DNA of 64,000 nucleotides from Scylla paramamosain (GCF_035594125.1 NC_087192.1:7412501-7476500); one strand, 5' to 3'. Shown: positions 13,684 to 27,585, counted from the first letter of the stretch. The notes: generated by a model not told the origin, from the sequence alone. Program-made: numbers and translations.

Positions 13684-13983
13684 ATATCGCCCCAACATGT
13701 CGCTGGCAAAGAAACTCTATAAACAAGAGAAAATTATTCGTAATACGTTGCTATTCCAGTGTTTTGACAGCAAACTTCTGCCTTGATTAACATTCGGAGT
13801 TGAAATATATGTCAGTATTGCCAGATGGCAGCGAGGGGCAATGATGAAGAGGCCGTGTGTTGGCGGAGCGAACGAGGAAGAAGCGCTGGGAGAGGAGAAG
13901 GATGGGAAACACAAGTGCAGAATCTTAATAATGTTGAAGCAAGATACATATCACTTACCTAGCTTATAATTTGGTATTGTTTG

Positions 13984-13987
<4 letters not shown>
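13681..13987. other. Unassigned unique-looking DNA
   Basis: Mixed-composition sequence between two CT tracts. No open frame longer than about 65 codons and nothing recognisable. Confidence 0.55.

Positions 13988-14079
<92 letters not shown>
13988..14079. repeat. (CT)n microsatellite
   Basis: About 46 CT units. Confidence 0.97.
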
Positions 14080-14081
<2 letters not shown>

Positions 14082-14233
14082 ACATCAAACTACCCATTAT
14101 GGTCTCTTTGTGCCTTCCCTTCCTCCTCTCGTCTCACTCCTCTCTTCCTAAATCCTTCATTAGCTTTATTTGCTTTTCCTGATGGTGCTCCCCACTTCCT
14201 TCCCTCTGAGAGTTTATCATCGCTTTCACTAAC

Positions 14234-14235
<2 letters not shown>

Positions 14236-14296
<61 letters not shown>
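14236..14296. repeat. (CT)n microsatellite
   Basis: About 30 CT units. Confidence 0.96.
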
Positions 14297-14300
<4 letters not shown>

Positions 14301-14436
14301 TCTGATAAGTAACATATATTATGAGAACCAGACGAAACCAATCATAATTAAATCAAACATAACTATCAGTGGCTGTAATCATCATGCAAATCCTCATCAA
14401 AGGGTTTTCTCTCTCTTAGACTACCCGACTTTGCCG

Positions 14437-14697
14437 CTAAACAAGGCCAATAATACTCATTAACCCAGAACATAAATATGAATGAGCGATATAACACGAG
14501 GGATACGGTTCTCTTATATTTCCATGCATACAAATTTGTGCAACATCGAATTCAGCTTCAGCAAGTAGAATAATGTCCCGTAACAACTTGAAATGATAGC
14601 GGTATTCGATATCATTGAATGTCACGGGTGGCGGAAAAGAGCACACCTCACCGCTATGTATTTCATTACTCAGTGTGGCGCGCCGAGCCAATTGCAC
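14437..14697 (-). other. Short open frame of normal amino-acid composition, unidentified
   Basis: An 86-codon minus-strand frame, one of the few that is not low-complexity. It contains a plausible helix (FNDIEYRYHFKLLRDII) after a basic start (QLARRAT). There is no ATG at its beginning (the first codon is GTG, preceded two codons upstream by a stop), so if coding it would be an internal exon or transposase relic. I do not recognise the family. It may equally be chance, since one frame of this length is expected in this much DNA. Confidence 0.15.
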
Positions 14698-14901
14698 CGA
14701 TCACCTGCACCCGCCAAAAAATAGAAAGACAAAATAGAGGCGCACTTGTCAGGTTAATTCAAGCTTCAGCATCCAAAAATTATGAACGACAATTATAAAA
14801 AATAAAACAATAAAAAAATAAATGAATAAAAATTTGCGTTTGCTAGTGGGTGTTGCATAGCAGGTGTCATTACCGGTCATTCAGCTCGCCAATATCGCCA
14901 C

Positions 14902-14903
<2 letters not shown>

Positions 14904-14955
<52 letters not shown>
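14904..14955. repeat. (CA)n microsatellite
   Basis: About 26 CA units. Confidence 0.96.
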
Positions 14956-15217
14956 TCACTACATAAAACAAACATATATTCTAAATGCATGAGTGTAGTA
15001 TGAACTTAACATCTGACTTAAATAAAAACAAGAAGCACACACCGGATGAGCTTCCATCACATGCACAGACTCCATAAAGACAAAAACCAAACAAACTTAA
15101 ACAACTCAAACAGATCAACACTTGGATATAACCAACACACTGTGCATACCAATAAACACTAACTGAAATACAACACGGAGAAAACTGATATGATACACAA
15201 ACACCACATATACAAGC
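14956..15217. other. Unassigned A-rich DNA
   Basis: A/C-rich sequence with no gene or clear repeat. Confidence 0.5.
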
Positions 15218-15470
15218 CTCTTATAATATATTCATTGGAGATCCATAATATAAGAAGGGATCTGGTCAAGGTATTTAAATATCATAAAGAATAAAGCAAG
15301 GGTATTGTACATTTTGATCAGTAATCACGATGGAGCAAGAAGTAACGGATTCAAGCTTGATAAAGTTGGATTGATAAGGAAAAAAAAGCTTATCAGATTC
15401 GAAGACTGGTAGATGACTGTACGAATTACCAGTTTATCATTAATGAAGATACAGCAGGAAAAAAACATGA
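15218..15470 (+). pseudogene. Decayed C-terminal end of a LINE reverse transcriptase
   Basis: Pieces of the region after the reverse transcriptase fingers/palm can be read in more than one frame. One frame gives SLEIHNIRRDLVKVFK (about 15232-15279), matching the conserved 'Leu-Glu-x-Arg-Arg-x-Arg-Gly-Asp-Leu-x-x-x-(Tyr/Phe)-Lys' block near the C-terminus of many LINE polymerases. Another frame gives a GARSNGFKLDKVG block ending in a Trp (about 15333-15409), the usual 'thr-arg-gly-x-x-x-lys-leu' block. The frame changes and stops show an old fragment. It belongs to a different family from elements A and B. Recognition is from family pattern, not a search. Confidence 0.5.
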
Positions 15471-16112
<642 letters not shown>

Positions 16113-16309
16113 CCGGGAATGGGGAGTGGGAATTAAGGTCCGGACGGCAACCCAATTTTCTTCCACAAATAAATGACACGGCAATGGATTAGCCTGCCCC
16201 TTCCACTGCCGCCACCACCACCACCACCACCACCACACTCCCGCACCTCCACCACTACATTAAGTAAATATATTCACCAAGGGGATACAGAAAAGCACTG
16301 CATGAGACG

Positions 16310-17250
<941 letters not shown>

Positions 17251-17318
<68 letters not shown>
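17251..17318. repeat. (GA)n microsatellite
   Basis: About 34 GA units. Confidence 0.97.
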
Positions 17319-17319
<1 letters not shown>

Positions 17320-17510
17320 CCACGTATTATACAAGCTGCACAAGTCTCACGGTCCACACGAGACTGAGGTTCGTTCCTAATCCCATTTGCGTGGCGACTG
17401 TTGACTGTAGTTTAGCGAGACAGGTGTGGCTCAGACAAGTGCAGGAGTAAATCTAGGGCGTGCTGCGTCACCCACACCGCCTTGTCATGTCACACGCAGA
17501 AGTAAGCACA

Positions 17511-17511
<1 letters not shown>

Positions 17512-17599
<88 letters not shown>
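17512..17599. repeat. (CA)n microsatellite
   Basis: About 44 CA units. Confidence 0.97.
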
Positions 17600-17601
<2 letters not shown>

Positions 17602-17678
17602 CATTTCTTTCTCTGTCTTTTTTTTTAAGGTTACGGTAATATAATCATAATCATAACTATATTGTAAAAAATAATGAT

Positions 17679-17680
<2 letters not shown>

Positions 17681-17755
<75 letters not shown>
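17681..17755. repeat. (CT)n microsatellite
   Basis: About 37 CT units. Confidence 0.97.
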
Positions 17756-17758
<3 letters not shown>

Positions 17759-17848
17759 GCTGCTGCTTCTCATCTTCTCCTTTCTTTACTCTTCTCCTCT
17801 CCCATTCACTTTTCATCCTATTCAAATCTTACATCGCTACGCGCCAAT

Positions 17849-17849
<1 letters not shown>

Positions 17850-17937
<88 letters not shown>
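17850..17937. repeat. (CT)n microsatellite
   Basis: About 44 CT units. Confidence 0.97.
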
Positions 17938-17939
<2 letters not shown>

Positions 17940-18427
17940 CGATATCATCTTTAATTAAGAAATACTTGAGGGATTTCTGATTATTTCATTCATCTACATA
18001 TGCGTTGCGGGTCATTAGACGCCACCCTTGCATCGATTCAGGGCAGATGACTTGTCTTGACGGTAAAATAACGCCGTATCATAAGTAATAGAGCGTTCCT
18101 TGGTGTCGACGCGATTTTTGTTACTGTAACGTATCCGATCTTTTTTTTTTTTTTATCATTTGGTGTCGTGGTTTCGAAATATTTTTTTAAGGGAATGTGT
18201 GTGAGGAAAGGGAACGCGGAACGATGGGTGTGTTAAAGGTAACTATGTAGGCTAATGTTTTGGAAATGTTTGTTTGTTTTTGTCGTTCATGTGAAAAAAA
18301 ACGAATAAATAAATGTTTTTTTTTTCCGTGATTAACTGAAGGATTGTGTTGGCTTTGCTTGTTTGCCGCCGCTCTGAAACTCTCTGTAGTTAGTTACTAT
18401 CATGACTCGCCATCACTACTAAATGTT
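17938..18427. other. Unassigned AT-rich DNA
   Basis: No open frame of note and no repeat beyond short T and A runs. Confidence 0.55.
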
Positions 18428-18595
18428 ATCGCTATCAAATATCACTTTCGTTAATATCACAAAGACATTTATCGCTATCAAATATCACTTTCGTTAATAT
18501 CACAAAGACATTTATCGCTATCAAATATCACTTTCGTTAATATCACAAAGACATTTATCGCTATCAAATATCACTTTCGTTAATATCACAAAGAG
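18428..18595. repeat. 43-bp tandem repeat, four near-identical units
   Basis: Units start at 18428, 18471, 18514 and 18557, each opening with ATCGCTATCAAATATCAC and ending with AAAGACATTT; the last is truncated. I see no mismatch between the first three units. The array grades into older TATCACTA-type degenerate sequence downstream, so it seems to be a fresh amplification inside an older ATC/ACT-rich field. Confidence 0.95.
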
Positions 18596-19080
18596 ATAAT
18601 GTCACTACTACTAATCCTTGTGACAAATATCACTAAGAAATAACGTCATTATCTGGTCCACAATCACGAATCACTACCATAAATTGTATAAAGAAGTAAT
18701 GATCTTATCACTATCACAAACCATACTCATATAAAAAAATAACTATTACTAACACCAATCACTACTAGAAACCACTAAAAACTTTACACCTTACTAATCA
18801 CTACCACTCTCACTGACATCACTTAGAAATAGTATGCAAAAGTCACGATCAGCATCACCATTACTATCTCTAATACCGCTACCAACACCATCACTCATTA
18901 GTCAAAATCAACATCATTAACTTTGCAAATATCCCTTAACAATCCCATCATTCATCAATCACCACCACTATCATCAACATCACCATGAAATAGGTACACT
19001 CACTGACCACTGATCACCACCACACGTATCAATCAGATCACCTCACTAATTCTAACTTCCATTCGCTACCTACGCTTCAC
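18596..19080. repeat. Degenerate ATCACTACC-type field
   Basis: Words such as ATCACTACCA, CACAAA and CATCACCA recur without a fixed period. Low-complexity, non-coding. Confidence 0.6.
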
Positions 19081-19776
<696 letters not shown>

Positions 19777-20084
19777 ACATGATGGGATGGCCTGGCAAAT
19801 ATTTATACTGAGCGTCGACCGTCAACCGTCGACCAAACACTCGCTGCCCGCCTGGCCTGCCACTGGTCTGCGGGACGAGCTGCTGGCCCTTTAATGTGTT
19901 TGTTTAAGAGTCGGAGTCAACAGCGTTTCAATCCCGACGTAGCGGAGTCCATTATGTTAACTCGTACTAATGTAATGCACTCCCACGACTCGCCCTAGCT
20001 TTCCTGCCCCAATGCTGCGCTACTCTACATATGCTCTTGTATCCTTCCTTTCGTCTGGCTGCCCTGTTTCCGCTGCCTGGCTTT

Positions 20085-20236
20085 GGCGTGTATTCAAAGC
20101 GCTTTGTTCTTTTACGAGGACTATTTTCAAAGGCCACAGAAATGATCAGCCGGGTTCTCAAGATTGTTTCTCCTATTAATAATGTAGAAACCTTATTAAT
20201 CTGGCACTAGAATCGTGAAAACACTCTCTGAAAGTA
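20085..20236 (+). repeat. Unclassified dispersed repeat, copy 1
   Basis: Contains the hallmark block TTTTCAAAGGCCACAGAAAT (from about 20125) preceded by GCGCTTTGTTCT and followed by TGATCAGCCGGGTTCTCA, a TTAATAATGTAGAAACC block and GAATCGTGAAAACACTCT. The same order of blocks recurs near 26.5, 29.4, 58.8 and, reversed, 61.5 kb. No coding capacity is apparent; it could be a SINE, MITE or piece of a larger transposon. Confidence 0.65.
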
Positions 20237-20405
20237 GTAGAAGTGCAGACAGAAGTGTTCCAGAATACAGTCCTTTGACGGGCGCGCTGTTAAGGTGATG
20301 TTGATGGAATGAAGGGGATCGCCGCCCACACGCCGCCGATGGGTCGTGTTTCTGAGATCACAAAGACAAAAGAAACCCGACCGCTAAGCTTCTCGCTGGG
20401 ACAGA
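20237..20405. other. Unassigned DNA before a tandem array
   Basis: Mixed composition with a GC-rich CGCCGCCCACACGCCGCCG stretch (20330). No gene seen. Confidence 0.5.
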
Positions 20406-21015
20406 TGAGGGAGAGGGAGACAAGAACACGCGACGTTAGTTATAATACACAAACATTATATACATGGGCGTTACGAGGAAATAATGGAAACAGTGGACAC
20501 TTTCAGAATAGCAATTTTCTCCATCAAAAATACAGTCGCTTTGAAACCGCAATAGAAAAAGTCGATGGGATGATTCAGAAATGACGTTACTAATACACCA
20601 ACATTCTACGGGGCATAACAAGGCAATACTGGATATACTGGACATTTTCAGGGTAACATTTCCCCCTCCGTGACTATTAGGATTAAAGAAATGGTCACTT
20701 TGAGTATAAATAAAGTTGATGGTATGGGAGAGGGAGACATCACCTCTATTCTAATACACAAACATTCTATGACGCGTTACTGTAAATACTAGACCGGTCG
20801 CTCTCCCCTCTTTCACTCTGAGGATTGAGGAATTATTCGCTTTGAAACTAGAAAAAAGTCAATGGGTTGGGTGAGGGAGACTAACATCACGACCAACACA
20901 CAACCAGACCACTCCTGGGCGTTACACTGGACAATTCAGGGTAACACTTTCCCTTCTTTCACTATGCAGATTAAAGGAACAATCACTTTGAAATAAGAAA
21001 AAAATTCAATTCTAG
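20406..21015. repeat. Diverged tandem repeat, four units of ~143-165 bp
   Basis: Units begin near 20406, 20571, 20725 and 20868. Recognisable shared steps are GAGGGAGAC, AATACACAAACATTCTA, GGCGTTAC, a TTTCAGGGTAACA block, CACTTTGAAA and a closing AAAAAGTC(A/G)ATGGG. Units differ by many substitutions and small deletions, so the array is old. No protein is supported across it. Confidence 0.75.
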
Positions 21016-21174
21016 TGCTGGCCAGATTCCTGCCTCCACCAACACACAGATATTGACAGACAAATATAGATGTTTTATCGACTTTAAACATGCACATTAA
21101 ATACATTAGTAAAATCTCAAAGTGGTCCAAACAAGAATACAACAACAATTTAAAAGAGAGACCATAAAACAACA

Positions 21175-21175
<1 letters not shown>

Positions 21176-21249
<74 letters not shown>
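21176..21249. repeat. (CA)n microsatellite
   Basis: About 36 CA units. Confidence 0.97.
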
Positions 21250-21250
<1 letters not shown>

Positions 21251-22581
21251 AATGATTCGCGCGGGAGAGGCAAAAAAGAGGAATGTATCTAATGGAGGAC
21301 AAAATCGGTCTTAAGAGGCGGCGTGTCTGGGCGCCTTTATTAAGTGGCGGGGCCGAGGAGGGCGGGAGGCTCTGCAGTCACAGTGGTTCGCGGAAAGAAT
21401 CAGAGGCGGGACAGGAATCATTAGTGCACTTGACGGCTTTGATCGACGAGGAGGAGACGCGCCGGCGGGCAGGCACGAGCCCAGGAGGTGAGGTGAGCTG
21501 TGGGGGCGGCGGGATGATGAGTGGGCCGCTGTGATGTAACAAATGGATTCTTTACCTTTCATTTTTTTTCTCTCTCTTATTTTTATCTCTCGTCTTCACT
21601 TTATCCCTTTTCTTCTCCTTATTCTTCTTAACCTTTGGTCTCCTTTTCGTTACAATTTTTCTTTCACTTTTTCCCTTTCCTTTTAATCTCTTGTCTCTGT
21701 CTTTCTATTCTTCCTCCTCATTATTTCCTTCTTACGTCTTTTTTTTTCTTTCTATTGTCATGCTTGAGATTAGAAGGAGAGGAGAGGATGGGGAAAAGAA
21801 AGAAAGCCAAGTGAAGTGAGGAGTGGATGTACAAGATAAGAGGATGGACGAGAGGCGAGCTGGGGGAAGATAAAGAGGAAGGTCGGGATATGATAGTAGA
21901 GATAGACATGCAAATGGAGAACACTCTATTCCATGTGATCTACGAGGCAGGCGAGATCACATCAACGGGACTTGTACTCAACACGGCAATAGCTAAATCT
22001 TACGCTTCTTTCATTATGCGCTCCCTAAAAGCACCTTAACGAGCACTAAGTCCATTAATACACCTTGTCTTTGCTTTCCTCCTCCTCCTCTTTTTTTTTT
22101 TCTTCTTCAGTCCACGGCTATAGATTAGGGAGATTTTTCTTTAACTTTCTTACATCAAATATCGTCTTCCATAGTGAAATTAACAGCATCATAAGGACAC
22201 CAAGGTTACCGTTTGAAATTCTTCGTCTCTTAATATTACATAGGAAAGTTTATTAGGGCTAAAAGTCTTCTGTTATTTATTCCTTTTCCTCCTCCTTCAG
22301 TAGTCTTCTATTCTGCCATCCCTTCAGCCTTCTACCTTGCTACCCTGTCTCTTCCACTAGCAGTTGGTATAGCATAGTTATACAAACACCCTACTCAGGA
22401 CCTCAAAGTAGTATGTTGTTTGTCTTCTTTTGTATTCCACCTCCTACTCCTTCCCAGACAATAAACATTCTCTCCCAATATTATTCCGACACCCGCTCTT
22501 TCATTGCCTGCTTCCATCTTACCCATCCTTCTCTCGCATCGAATAACAGATGACCTTAATAAATCAGAATGGAAAGTAACT
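21250..22581. other. GC-rich patch followed by unassigned DNA
   Basis: 21300-21535 is clearly GC-richer than the rest of the window and open for about 83 codons on each strand; neither translation is recognisable. 21540-21760 is pyrimidine-rich with the bias flipping to purines to 21880. The remainder to 22581 is mixed-composition DNA with no gene. Confidence 0.45.
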
Positions 22582-22671
22582 TAACCTAACCAAATGTCAC
22601 CTAACCTAACCTAACCAAAACCTAACCTAACGTAACCTAACCAAACCAAACCTAACCTAATCTAACCTAAC
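22582..22671 (-). repeat. Degenerate telomere-like (CCTAA/TTAGG)n stretch
   Basis: About 90 bp built of CCTAA pentamers with variants CCAAA, CGTAA and TCTAA and one longer interruption. TTAGG is the canonical arthropod telomere unit. The degeneracy and internal position indicate an interstitial relic rather than a working telomere. Confidence 0.7.
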
Positions 22672-22942
22672 TCTGCCTACATGAAAACTTAACCACATCA
22701 CAGGGGAAAGAATATCATGTCACCCATTTCTCTTACTCTCACACACACTTCTCTCTCTTTACCTGTTAGAATTCCACGCGTCTCCACCTTGTCCACCTGT
22801 CCACTCTAAGGCAAAGGTCTCATGGGGTCTCTTTATCTGGCCACACCGCCACTTAATGCCGCTTTTCTGTTGCATATGAAGCTCTTCCTTGGCGGTACGA
22901 ATCTGCAGAAGGTGTCATTGAGTATAAAGAGAACGTGAATGC
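22672..22942. other. Unassigned DNA
   Basis: Mixed composition between the telomere-like stretch and a GGA tract; no gene. Confidence 0.5.
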
Positions 22943-23028
22943 GGGAGGAGGAGGAGGAGGAGGAGGAGGAGGAGGAGGAGGAGGAGGAGGAGGAGGAGGA
23001 GGAGGAGGAGGAGGAGGAGGAGGAGGAC
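22943..23028. repeat. (GGA)n microsatellite
   Basis: About 28 GGA units. Purine-only G-rich strand; frames read poly-Ser, poly-Leu or poly-Gly/Glu. Confidence 0.96.
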
Positions 23029-23194
23029 AAGTACCCAGCTATACTCGTACACGAAGGAAAACGAGATGATGTTTGTCTCGAGGATTGCGTGGATTAGGGT
23101 ACTAAATGGAAGGGGGAGGGGGAAGGGCGAAGGGAAGGGAGAAGGGGAGGGAGAAGGGGGAGGGGAGGGTTGCAAGGTCTTATTACTCCTGCTT

Positions 23195-23198
<4 letters not shown>

Positions 23199-23272
<74 letters not shown>

Positions 23273-23276
23273 TTCA
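23199..23276. repeat. (CT)n with CTAT end
   Basis: About 33 CT units ending in CTATCTATCT. Confidence 0.95.
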
Positions 23277-23967
23277 TAATTGCTGCTACCAATTTCAACT
23301 TTACGCTCAAATATAGACCAGTGTTTGCCTCCCTGCAGCGTGACGAGAGGAAGAGAGAGAGAGGGGGAAGAGGGAAAGGGAGGAGGGGGAGAGGGAGAGT
23401 GATTAGACAGAAGTGACAGGGAGAGTTGGACCGTGTATATATGGCAGCGGTTGGGAGAGTGAGAGTGGTGGTGAGTGTGCAGATGAGTGCGCGAGTGAGT
23501 GTGCGAGTGAGTGTTTTCCCCGCCTCACAGGTCACAGGGTTCGGTTCTCGTCTGGTTCCGAGTCACACGGTTCGTCCTTGATCTTGGCGGTTCGCTTTTG
23601 GCACTAATGGCCGTCCTCCCTTGGTCGCATTCCAACTCTGATTGATATATTGTAGTCGATACGTGGCTTTTTTTTCTTTTCTCTCGCTTTCTCTCTTTAC
23701 GGTGTTCATTTTCTTTTTTTTCCTCGTGTTATTTTTCGGTTGGGCTTCTACATATTTGTTAGTCACGTCCTTTACAAGCATGTCCTCTTTCACTGCATCA
23801 GTCTATTTGGTCTTGTTCTGCTTTCTTTGCCTTATGACTTAAGACCTCAAATTTAGTAAAATATTATTGTTGATATGTGGTTCTCCTTCACTGTTAATTT
23901 CTTTTCTCGTCAGTATTTTTTTTGTTTTCTCTCTTCTTCTGTAACTCGGTATTGTTAGAATACATGA
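23277..23967. other. Unassigned DNA with G-rich minisatellite words
   Basis: GGGAGAGGGAGAG words (23355-23400) and GAGTGTGCGAGTGAGTG words (23455-23515) form short imperfect repeats; AT-rich after 23640. No gene. Confidence 0.55.
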
Positions 23968-24028
23968 TAAAAAAAATAAATAAATAAAAAATAAAATAAA
24001 ATAAATAAATAAATAAATAAATAAATAA
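23968..24028. repeat. (AAAT)n low-complexity tract
   Basis: Imperfect AAATA/AAAT units ending in about seven perfect AAAT/TAAA steps. Confidence 0.9.
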
Positions 24029-24810
24029 AGGGAGCTGTAAAAAGCGACCTTTGTTCACCAAATATTATTCGGGCTTACTCGAATAGCAAGTGTCCTTCTG
24101 TCATTAGTACTGAGAGCGCTGAGTTAATTCCTACGCTTGTTTTCAGATATATTCGTTTAATAGTGTAGCAACAAATGTTTTCTAAGATTGCCGTGAAATA
24201 TTTTATATGAAATATTTGATATATGATATTTCTACGTTGATAACATTTCACTGTTGTTCACATAATGGATTATTTAATAATTTGATGTATTTTTTATACC
24301 AATTTTTCTTAATGTTGTAGTAGTAAATGAATTCTTAGTGACGCAAAACATGTTTATTTACGAGCTATGGGAAAAAAAAGTTAATCCATCCTCATTAATG
24401 AACAAACATACAGTGATTCTAAATGACGCTTTTAGCACGTTAATTAGTTCGTCGAGTTTCTTTTTTTTTTTTTTTTTTTTTTCCAAAACTTTAATGATGG
24501 ATTAACGAGACGCGTCCTGGGAAACATTCGCTGGCGGCACCTGGCTCGCCGCCGCCTGGGTGCACCGGGCACACCACCGCGTACCTCGCCACCCGGTGAT
24601 GCAGAAATACAAGCTATGCATTTATTCTTGGAAATTCATACGAAACATATTTTTCAAAGAATTTCAAGAGACATTATGACGAAACAATACAGTGTAACCA
24701 GGAGCACTTTGTGGGTATATTTAGCGAAAACATTTTAGGCACTACTATTCAAGTCTCTTTACAATGCATTTCCAGTTTTATATATAAACGTGGTCTCCTC
24801 CTTAGAGTTC
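24029..24810. other. AT-rich unassigned DNA
   Basis: Contains an imperfect palindromic cluster around GAAATATTTTATATGAAATA (24196-24232), a T23 run (24460-24482) and a short GC-rich island (24508-24600) with no recognised protein. Confidence 0.5.
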
Positions 24811-24972
24811 GTAGTCAGAATAGTAATATAAGTACTGGTTTCAAGCTTGACAGTTAAAAAGAACAGGAAAAAACTTTCTCAGAGTGGCTATTAACGTTAA
24901 CAGACTCAGAAACAAGGTCAATAGGAAACGTTATAATATTGAAAAAATCTATGGACAGGGATGATAGTGGAT
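24811..24972 (+). pseudogene. Decayed C-terminal end of a LINE reverse transcriptase
   Basis: One frame reads SQNSNISTGFKLDS (24812-24853), then, after a shift, RTGKNFLRVAINVNRLRNKV (about 24860-24919) and NIEKIYGQG before a stop. The order 'Gly-Phe-Lys-Leu, Lys-x-Phe-x-x-Arg-Val, Asn-x-Leu, ...' is the standard end of many LINE polymerases, and it shares the GFKLD block with the fragment at 15.2 kb, so the two may be one family. It is heavily decayed, and the call rests on pattern only. Confidence 0.42.
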
Positions 24973-25785
<813 letters not shown>

Positions 25786-25972
25786 AACACACAAGTATAC
25801 ATACACAGTAGACACACACACGCGTGTTCCTCCACCCCTTCTCCTCATAAAAAAATAAATAAATAAATAAAACGCATTAATTTCTAAACACGAAGGATTA
25901 TGTTACAGGTGAAGGTAAGCTGTACTTATCAATTATTCAAACAAACCTGTTGATTTACCTTTCTAGTCATAC

Positions 25973-25974
<2 letters not shown>

Positions 25975-26060
<86 letters not shown>
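25975..26060. repeat. (GA)n microsatellite
   Basis: About 43 GA units. Confidence 0.97.
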
Positions 26061-26063
<3 letters not shown>

Positions 26064-26223
26064 TGTAGCACGTCAATTCAAATACCTGTTGTGAACATGA
26101 CCAATACACGAAGCCTGCAAATGAAACGTGACGTGTACTTGGCACGCGCGTCATTTGCTGTGGACGTGATTCGGTGCAAATGTGTCGAGCGCGTGTCGTC
26201 ATGTATACAAGGGAAAGTGCTGT

Positions 26224-26224
<1 letters not shown>

Positions 26225-26261
<37 letters not shown>
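26225..26261. repeat. (GT)n microsatellite
   Basis: About 18 GT units, opposed by the CA tract 118 bp downstream. Confidence 0.95.
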
Positions 26262-26262
<1 letters not shown>

Positions 26263-26377
26263 GGGGGGTATGTAGAGGACGGAAAATTTCTTGGTCTCGT
26301 TAGCGATAAGCCGTAAAATTCCTGGTGTTTGGAGGAGGATCAGGTTCCGGGTTATAAATCGCGTATCTGACGCTAGT

Positions 26378-26379
<2 letters not shown>

Positions 26380-26473
<94 letters not shown>
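26380..26473. repeat. (CA)n microsatellite
   Basis: About 47 CA units. Confidence 0.97.
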
Positions 26474-26474
<1 letters not shown>

Positions 26475-26494
26475 CAACCAAACAACGCACTTCG

Positions 26495-26650
26495 GGTTAT
26501 GTTCTACGATTTCTTTGCATCCCATCAGGGTTGTTTTCCAAAGGCCACAAAGATGATTAGTCGTGTTTTCATGAGTGTTTTTTCTGAAGGTGATGCGGAG
26601 CCCTTGTTAATTTACCACTGGAATCATTAAAACACTCTTCAAACTCCTCA
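26495..26650 (+). repeat. Unclassified dispersed repeat, copy 2
   Basis: Carries TTTTCCAAAGGCCACAAAGA, TGATTAGTCGTGTTTTCATG, a CTTGTTAATTTACCACTGGA block and AATCATTAAAACACTCTTC in the same order as copy 1 at 20.1 kb. Confidence 0.65.
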
Positions 26651-27031
26651 CAAATAAAACTTTTTACTTCTTTTTCTTTCGGCTGTTCTTGTTAGGGAGC
26701 GCCACAGCAGATCAACTTTCTCCAACACACAAGCTCTTATGCGTCTTTCTCAGTCACACCCATTACAAGCACGTCTTTTTTACTTCCATACGCCTTCTCT
26801 TAAGTCTTTCTTCTTCTCCTGCAGTGTAAATCCACCTCCGGCATCCTCCTCTACATAGTCTTCCACTTCAGTTACAACCAGTTGAGAGTATCCACGGTAA
26901 AGCTTAGAAACGTTTCAGATTACGGTGCAATGCTTAGCCATGCTTAGCCCTGAGGTTGATAACACACAAAACGGAGGTAAATATGTCACGGTTTTTTATG
27001 CCGTTTAGACTATCGCGCCGCATTCCTCTTA
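26651..27031. other. Unassigned DNA
   Basis: Mixed composition, no gene or repeat recognised. Confidence 0.5.

Positions 27032-27071
<40 letters not shown>
27032..27071. repeat. (CA)n microsatellite
   Basis: About 19 CA units. Confidence 0.95.
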
Positions 27072-27072
<1 letters not shown>

Positions 27073-27363
27073 GGAAGGTAAACCACAACGCAGAATTTGT
27101 TATAATCCTTTCTGCTTTTCCTCTTCCTACTTCCATCTTCCTCCTCTCCTCCTCCTCCCCTTACTCCTCTTTCTCTTCTTCTTCTTCCAGTCCAACGTTC
27201 CCTCCTCACATTCTTCTTTATGAGTTACTGCTTGATCTTAAGTCTTTTTATTTCTTTTTTCTTCTCTTTTTTTAGTTTTCTGTCCAATCGTGGAGGAAGT
27301 GGAGGAAGAAAAAGGTGAGAGACAGAAGTGAGGGACAGAAATGGAGGAGACTGGACAATAACG

Positions 27364-27444
27364 TGGTGGTGGTGGTGGTGAAGGCAGAAATGGTATTGGT
27401 GGTGGTGGTAGTGATGGTGGTGGTGGTGGTGGTGGTGGTGGTGG
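27364..27444. repeat. (GGT)n microsatellite, imperfect
   Basis: Two GGT blocks separated by a short imperfect part; the second block has about 10 perfect units. Confidence 0.9.
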
Positions 27445-27514
27445 TTGCGCGTGGAGAAGAACCAGTATAAATGTTTCCTTTAACTCTCCGTTGTTGTTGT
27501 TTTTCTTTGTGATG

Positions 27515-27518
<4 letters not shown>

Positions 27519-27583
<65 letters not shown>
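27519..27583. repeat. (CT)n microsatellite
   Basis: About 32 CT units. Confidence 0.97.

Positions 27584-27585
<2 letters not shown>

Noticed and set aside
18428..18595. 43-bp repeats as a CRISPR array
   Set aside because: Units are contiguous with no unique spacers and the DNA is eukaryotic.
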